Source: JAYQKL01 sp049889415
GTDB taxonomy: Bacteria > Pseudomonadota > Alphaproteobacteria > RS24
Direction of reading: 5' to 3'
Length of the DNA stretch: 64,000 nucleotides
Assembly (NCBI GenBank): GCA_049889415.1
Contig: JBMHDL010000010.1
Coordinates: 1 to 64,000, forward strand
In this document: positions 60,514 to 64,000 of the stretch, piece after piece
Position numbering within the stretch: position 1 is the stretch's first letter
Layout: each line of letters starts with the position of its first letter
The notes under the pieces: model-generated
What the model was told of the DNA's origin: nothing
Databases searched by the model: none
What the model saw: only the letters and a program-made list of their open reading frames with translations
Translations under genes and position numbers: made by a program

Positions 60514-61536
60514 ATGTCGCGTTCCCCCGAGCAAACCTCCCCTGCATCAAAAACCGGCGCAGCAAATGACAAAACCGCCAAAGGTGAGCGAATCGCTAAA
60601 GTGCTGGCACGCGCAGGCATTGCTTCACGGCGTGAGGTTGAGCGGATGATTGCCGACGGCCGCGTCAGTGTGAACGGCAAGCCGATCAAAAGTCCGGCCT
60701 TGAATGTTTTGCCCGGGGCGAAAATTCTGTTTGACGGCAAGCCTGTCGCCGAACCGGATCCGCCGCGGGTATGGCGGTACAACAAAAAACGCGGCCTGGT
60801 GACCACCGAACGCGATCCGCAGGGACGTCCAACCGTTTTTGCGGCCATGCCGGAGGAACTGCCGCGTGTGATGTCGGTCGGCCGACTGGATATCAACACG
60901 GAAGGCTTGCTGCTGATGACCAATGATGGCGGCTTGAAGCGGTTTTTGGAACTTCCGGAAACCGGCTGGCTACGCCGGTATCGGGTGCGGGCCTATGGGC
61001 GGCCGGACATGGCTCGGCTGGAGGAAATCCGCAAAGGGGTCGTGATTGACAAAATCGTCTATCGGCAGGTTGAATTGGAGGTCGAGCGCCAGCAGGGGGA
61101 TAATTTTTGGCTGACGGTGGCTCTGCGTGAGGGCAAAAACCGTGAAATCAAAAAATTGCTGGACTATGCCGGGCTTAAGGTCAACCGCCTGATACGGCTG
61201 TCTTTTGGTCCGTTTCAATTGGGTAATCTCGCGGATGGCGCGGTTGAAGAGGTACCGCGCCGCGTTTTGCGGCAGCAGCTTGGCGGCGCCTGGACGGATT
61301 TGCTGGAGGGTCGCGAGCCGTCCCCGCCTGGGAAGGCCAAAGGGCGTAAAAGCGTTGCGTCCCGAGCGGTTGGGAAACCCCGCAAAGAGAACAAACCGGC
61401 AAATACCCAAAAGTCCAGAGCCCAAAAGTCCAAAACCGACAGCTCTGACCGTCCGCCACGAAAGGCGACGTCACAAACAGCATCGGATAAGGGCAATCTT
61501 GCGCCTTGGAAGATGGGTGGAAAAGGCAAAAACTGA
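60514..61536 (+). CDS. rluB: Pseudouridine synthase of the RsuA/RluB/RluF family
   Basis: 340 residues. An S4-like RNA-binding domain (about 27-75, RIAKVLARAGIASRREVERM) precedes the synthase core. The catalytic aspartate is in VGRLDINTEGLLLMTNDG (about residue 129), followed by ALREGKNREIKKLLDYAG. The C-terminal 80 residues are a long Lys/Pro-rich basic tail. It modifies rRNA; RluB (23S) is the likeliest member. It overlaps rsmD by one base. Confidence 0.9.
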   Translation: MSRSPEQTSPASKTGAANDKTAKGERIAKVLARAGIASRREVERMIADGRVSVNGKPIKSPALNVLPGAKILFDGKPVAEPDPPRVWRYNKKRGLVTTERDPQGRPTVFAAMPEELPRVMSVGRLDINTEGLLLMTNDGGLKRFLELPETGWLRRYRVRAYGRPDMARLEEIRKGVVIDKIVYRQVELEVERQQGDNFWLTVALREGKNREIKKLLDYAGLKVNRLIRLSFGPFQLGNLADGAVEEVPRRVLRQQLGGAWTDLLEGREPSPPGKAKGRKSVASRAVGKPRKENKPANTQKSRAQKSKTDSSDRPPRKATSQTASDKGNLAPWKMGGKGKN

Positions 61537-62105
61537 TGCGCATTGTCGGCGGCCAATGGAAGGGGCGGGGTTTGGCGGCACCGCGTGACCGGCAGACCCG
61601 GCCGACATCCGATCGCACGCGTGAAGCATTATTCTCCATTCTTGCGGCTTCAGCCGATTGTGACCTTGAGGGCAGCCGGGTACTGGACTTGTTTGCCGGT
61701 ACCGGCGCATTGGGATTTGAGGCTTTGTCGCGCGGCGCGGTATTCGCCTTGTTTGTTGATACGCAGCCCGGTGCCCGGGCTGTGCTGCGGGAAAACACAC
61801 AGGCGTTGGGTGCGCAAGGTATCAGTAAAATTTTCAGGCGTGATGCGGTGAGGCTCGGGCAGATGCCGGGCAGCATGGCTCCTGGTTTCAATTTGGTGTT
61901 TGCCGACCCGCCCTATGGCAAGGGGTTGGCCGAACAGGCTTTGATCGGGGCGGCCGGTGGCGGCTGGCTTGCGCCTGATGCGCTGATCATTGTTGAGGAG
62001 GACCGGCGCAGCGGATTTACGCCGCCGCCGGCTTTCGACTTGCAGGATGAACGCAGCTATGGTGATACGCTACTGTATTTTCTGAAGCTGTCAGACCGCG
62101 CTTAG
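61536..62105 (+). CDS. rsmD: 16S rRNA (guanine-966-N2)-methyltransferase
   Basis: 189 residues from the ATG at 61536, coupled to the previous gene through TGATG. It begins MRIVGGQWKGRGL and has RPTSDRTREALFSIL, the SAM motif VLDLFAGTGALGFEALSRGA and the catalytic FADPPYGKGLAEQAL, all typical of RsmD. It is convergent with purD (4-base overlap). Confidence 0.95.
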   Translation: MRIVGGQWKGRGLAAPRDRQTRPTSDRTREALFSILAASADCDLEGSRVLDLFAGTGALGFEALSRGAVFALFVDTQPGARAVLRENTQALGAQGISKIFRRDAVRLGQMPGSMAPGFNLVFADPPYGKGLAEQALIGAAGGGWLAPDALIIVEEDRRSGFTPPPAFDLQDERSYGDTLLYFLKLSDRA

Positions 62106-63394
62106 GATTTCCGTTCACGCCCTACTTCGCGCCAACCAATGTCAGTGCGGTTAAAGCCGTCTGGCCAGTTTATTTTGTCAATGGCGGCATAGGCGTTCTG
62201 CTGGGCCTGTGTCACGCTGGCGCCGCGGGCCGTCACATTCAGTACACGCCCGCCGGTGGCAAAAATTTTGCCGTCCTCAGCCTTGGTCCCGGCATGGAAG
62301 ACAACAGCCCCGCTCTGTTCAGCCGCTTCCAACCCCTGTATCTGGGTGTTTTTCTCATAGGAACCGGGGTAACCCTTGGCTGCCATCACTACGGTCATGG
62401 CGACATCATCCGACCAGTCCAGCCCGATGTCGGTCAGGTCACCATTGGCGGCAGACATCAGGGCCGGCACAATATCACTTTCCAGACGCATCATCAGGAC
62501 CTGACATTCGGGGTCGCCGAAGCGGGCGTTGTATTCAATCAGTTGCGGGCCGTCTCCGGTCAGCATCAGCCCGGCATAGAGCACGCCACGATAGGGGTGG
62601 CCCTTATCGGCCATGGCCTTGAGCGTCGGCTCGATGATGCAGTCCAGTGTTTGCTCAATTAATGCTGGGGTCATGATGCCGGCCGGCGAATAAGCCCCCA
62701 TGCCCCCGGTGTTGGGCCCGGTGTCACCATCCCCCACACGCTTGTGATCCTGGGCGGTAGCCAGTGGCAGGGCGCGGGTGCCGTCACATAAAACAAAAAA
62801 ACTGGCTTCTTCGCCGGTCAAAAACGCTTCAATGACCAACTCCGCACCGGCAGCGCCGAAGCCACCGTCAAAAATCATGTCAACGGCCTCATGGGCCTGG
62901 GCGTCGGTTTCCGCAATGATGACCCCTTTACCCGCCGCCAAACCGTCGGCCTTGACGACAATTGGGGCCGGGTGCTCGTCCAGATAGGCATGGGCGTCGG
63001 CGGCATTGTCAAACCGCGCATAGGCCGCTGTCGGAATGTCATAAGCGGCGCAAATATCCTTGGTGAAGCCTTTCGAGCCTTCCAATTGTGCAGCAAAGGC
63101 TGAGGGGCCGAAGACCGCAATGCCCTGTGTGTTCAGAGCATCGGCGACACCGGCAACCAGCGGCGCTTCTGGGCCGACCACCACCAGCGCAATATTGTTG
63201 TCTGTCGCAAAAGCGACCACTTCATCAGGGTTTTCGGCATCAAGGGACACCGGTTCAGCGAGACTGTTGATGCCGCCATTTCCCGGTGCGCAATAGAGTT
63301 TGCCAAGCAACGGGCTTTGCGCAATTTTCCAGCACAGAGCATGTTCACGGCCACCGCCGCCCAATACCAATATGTCCAAAGTGTCGTCGCTCAC
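62102..63394 (-). CDS. purD: Phosphoribosylamine-glycine ligase
   Basis: 430 residues from the GTG at 63394 (GGCGGA 5-10 bases upstream), the standard length; the frame extends to 63472 but without PurD similarity. N-domain LVLGGGGREHALCWKIAQSP and the ATP-grasp segments APIVVKADGLAAGKGVIIAE, VGDGDTGPNTGGMGAYSP and YNARFGDPECQVLM are present. It is the second step of purine synthesis. It is divergent from xseA. Confidence 0.96.
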   Translation of the reverse strand: MSDDTLDILVLGGGGREHALCWKIAQSPLLGKLYCAPGNGGINSLAEPVSLDAENPDEVVAFATDNNIALVVVGPEAPLVAGVADALNTQGIAVFGPSAFAAQLEGSKGFTKDICAAYDIPTAAYARFDNAADAHAYLDEHPAPIVVKADGLAAGKGVIIAETDAQAHEAVDMIFDGGFGAAGAELVIEAFLTGEEASFFVLCDGTRALPLATAQDHKRVGDGDTGPNTGGMGAYSPAGIMTPALIEQTLDCIIEPTLKAMADKGHPYRGVLYAGLMLTGDGPQLIEYNARFGDPECQVLMMRLESDIVPALMSAANGDLTDIGLDWSDDVAMTVVMAAKGYPGSYEKNTQIQGLEAAEQSGAVVFHAGTKAEDGKIFATGGRVLNVTARGASVTQAQQNAYAAIDKINWPDGFNRTDIGWREVGRERKS

Positions 63395-63533
63395 GGGTCC
63401 GCCTTTCCTGACAAGAGATTGAAACACAGCTACACCTATCAGGAATCGGTGGATATGTGAACCATTGTGCAAGAGCTGTTTGCGGGGCCGGCGAATGTGT
63501 TAGGATGGGTTTTTTGATATGGGTGGACAGGCC

Positions 63534-64000
63534 ATGACGGACGCCAATACGGACGGCAATCTTGCGGAATATACGGTCAGTGAACTCTCCGGTGCGGTAA
63601 AAAAATCGATTGAGGAGGGCTTCGGTTATGTGCGTGTGCGCGGGGAATTGGGGCGGGTGTCGCGCCCCGCCTCGGGCCATGTTTACCTTGACCTGAAGGA
63701 TGAAAAGGCGGTGCTGGCCTCGGTTATTTGGAAAGGGGTCGCCGCCAAACTGAGGGTTCAGCCGGAACAGGGGCTTGAGGTCATCTGCACCGGCAAGCTG
63801 ACGACTTTTCCCGGGCAGTCACGCTATCAACTGGTGATTGAACATATGGAACCGGCCGGTGTCGGTGCCCTGATGGCCTTGTTGGAGGCGCGCAAAAAGG
63901 CGCTGGCGGCGGAGGGTCTGTTTGCTCCCGAGCGCAAGCAGAGCCTGCCGTATCTGCCTGACTGTATTGGTGTCATCACCAGCCCGTCCGGGGCGGTCAT
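63534..64000 (+). CDS. xseA: Exodeoxyribonuclease VII large subunit, N-terminal part (truncated by window edge)
   Basis: 155 complete codons visible from the ATG at 63534, preceded by GGACAGG. The OB-fold N-domain is clear: YTVSELSGAVKKSIEEGFGY, VRGELGRVSRPASGHVYLDL, VIWKGVAAKL and GKLTTFPGQSRYQL. It is followed by the start of the catalytic domain, LPDCIGVITSPSGAV. It degrades single-stranded DNA with XseB. It is divergent from purD. Confidence 0.93.
   Translation, partial: MTDANTDGNLAEYTVSELSGAVKKSIEEGFGYVRVRGELGRVSRPASGHVYLDLKDEKAVLASVIWKGVAAKLRVQPEQGLEVICTGKLTTFPGQSRYQLVIEHMEPAGVGALMALLEARKKALAAEGLFAPERKQSLPYLPDCIGVITSPSGAV

Overview
The window reads as one uninterrupted stretch of alphaproteobacterial chromosome with moderate GC. 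Pointers to the class are a PopZ-like polar organiser, a DUF3035 lipoprotein beside lspA/ileS, a HisZ/HisG pair, a heat-shock promoter of the alphaproteobacterial CTTG-N18-CTTAT type before groESL, a GTA-type three-helix holin-like protein and an isocitrate lyase paired with an ScfR/RamB-type regulator. A marine Kordiimonadales/Emcibacterales-like lineage would fit, but this is a guess. No tRNA, rRNA, CRISPR array or insertion sequence was recognised.

Layout. 1-6650: the 5' part of a TonB-dependent receptor diverges from a five-gene valine (isobutyryl-CoA) degradation operon that ends in a strong terminator. 6708-7724: two small membrane proteins, one holin-like. 7905-15206: type IV pilus assembly operon (PilM-PilN fusion, PilO-like, LysM/SPOR protein in the PilP position, PilB, PilC). 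15209-19345: a small Cys-rich protein and a MoxR/DUF58/transglutaminase operon. 19346-21584: an RsbV/RsbU/RsbW-like partner-switching module. 21746-31833: major pilin, PglL-like glycosyltransferase, PilT, prepilin peptidase, PopZ-like protein, PilQ-like secretin, PilV-, PilX- and PilW-like minor pilins and a membrane/SHOCT protein. Together 7905-31833 holds nearly a whole type IVa pilus machine with its own candidate regulators.

31884-44496: a CHASE2 adenylate cyclase with a metallo-beta-lactamase-fold hydrolase, then a long minus-strand run (HAD hydrolase, ribF, ileS, lspA, DUF3035 lipoprotein, two M16 peptidases, rhomboid) concerned largely with envelope proteins and their processing. 44576-52310: an SDR oxidoreductase, groES-groL, then hisS, an HTH-HisZ fusion, hisG and a TauE/SafE permease. 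52376-55743: an ScfR/RamB-like regulator divergent from aceA, with a highly structured spacer. 55792-64000: PPIase, mutL, acyl-CoA dehydrogenase, tadA, rluB-like, rsmD, purD and the 5' end of xseA.

Most notable: a HisZ paralogue carrying an N-terminal HTH domain, preceded by three copies of one 15-bp palindrome (TTCAW-N5-TTGAA), which looks like an autoregulated histidine-biosynthesis switch; a PilM-PilN fusion whose actin-like half has lost the usual phosphate-loop motifs; a type IV pilus locus enclosing a partner switch and a PopZ-like gene; and an aceA leader with a perfect 14-bp stem inside a possible 23-codon upstream ORF.
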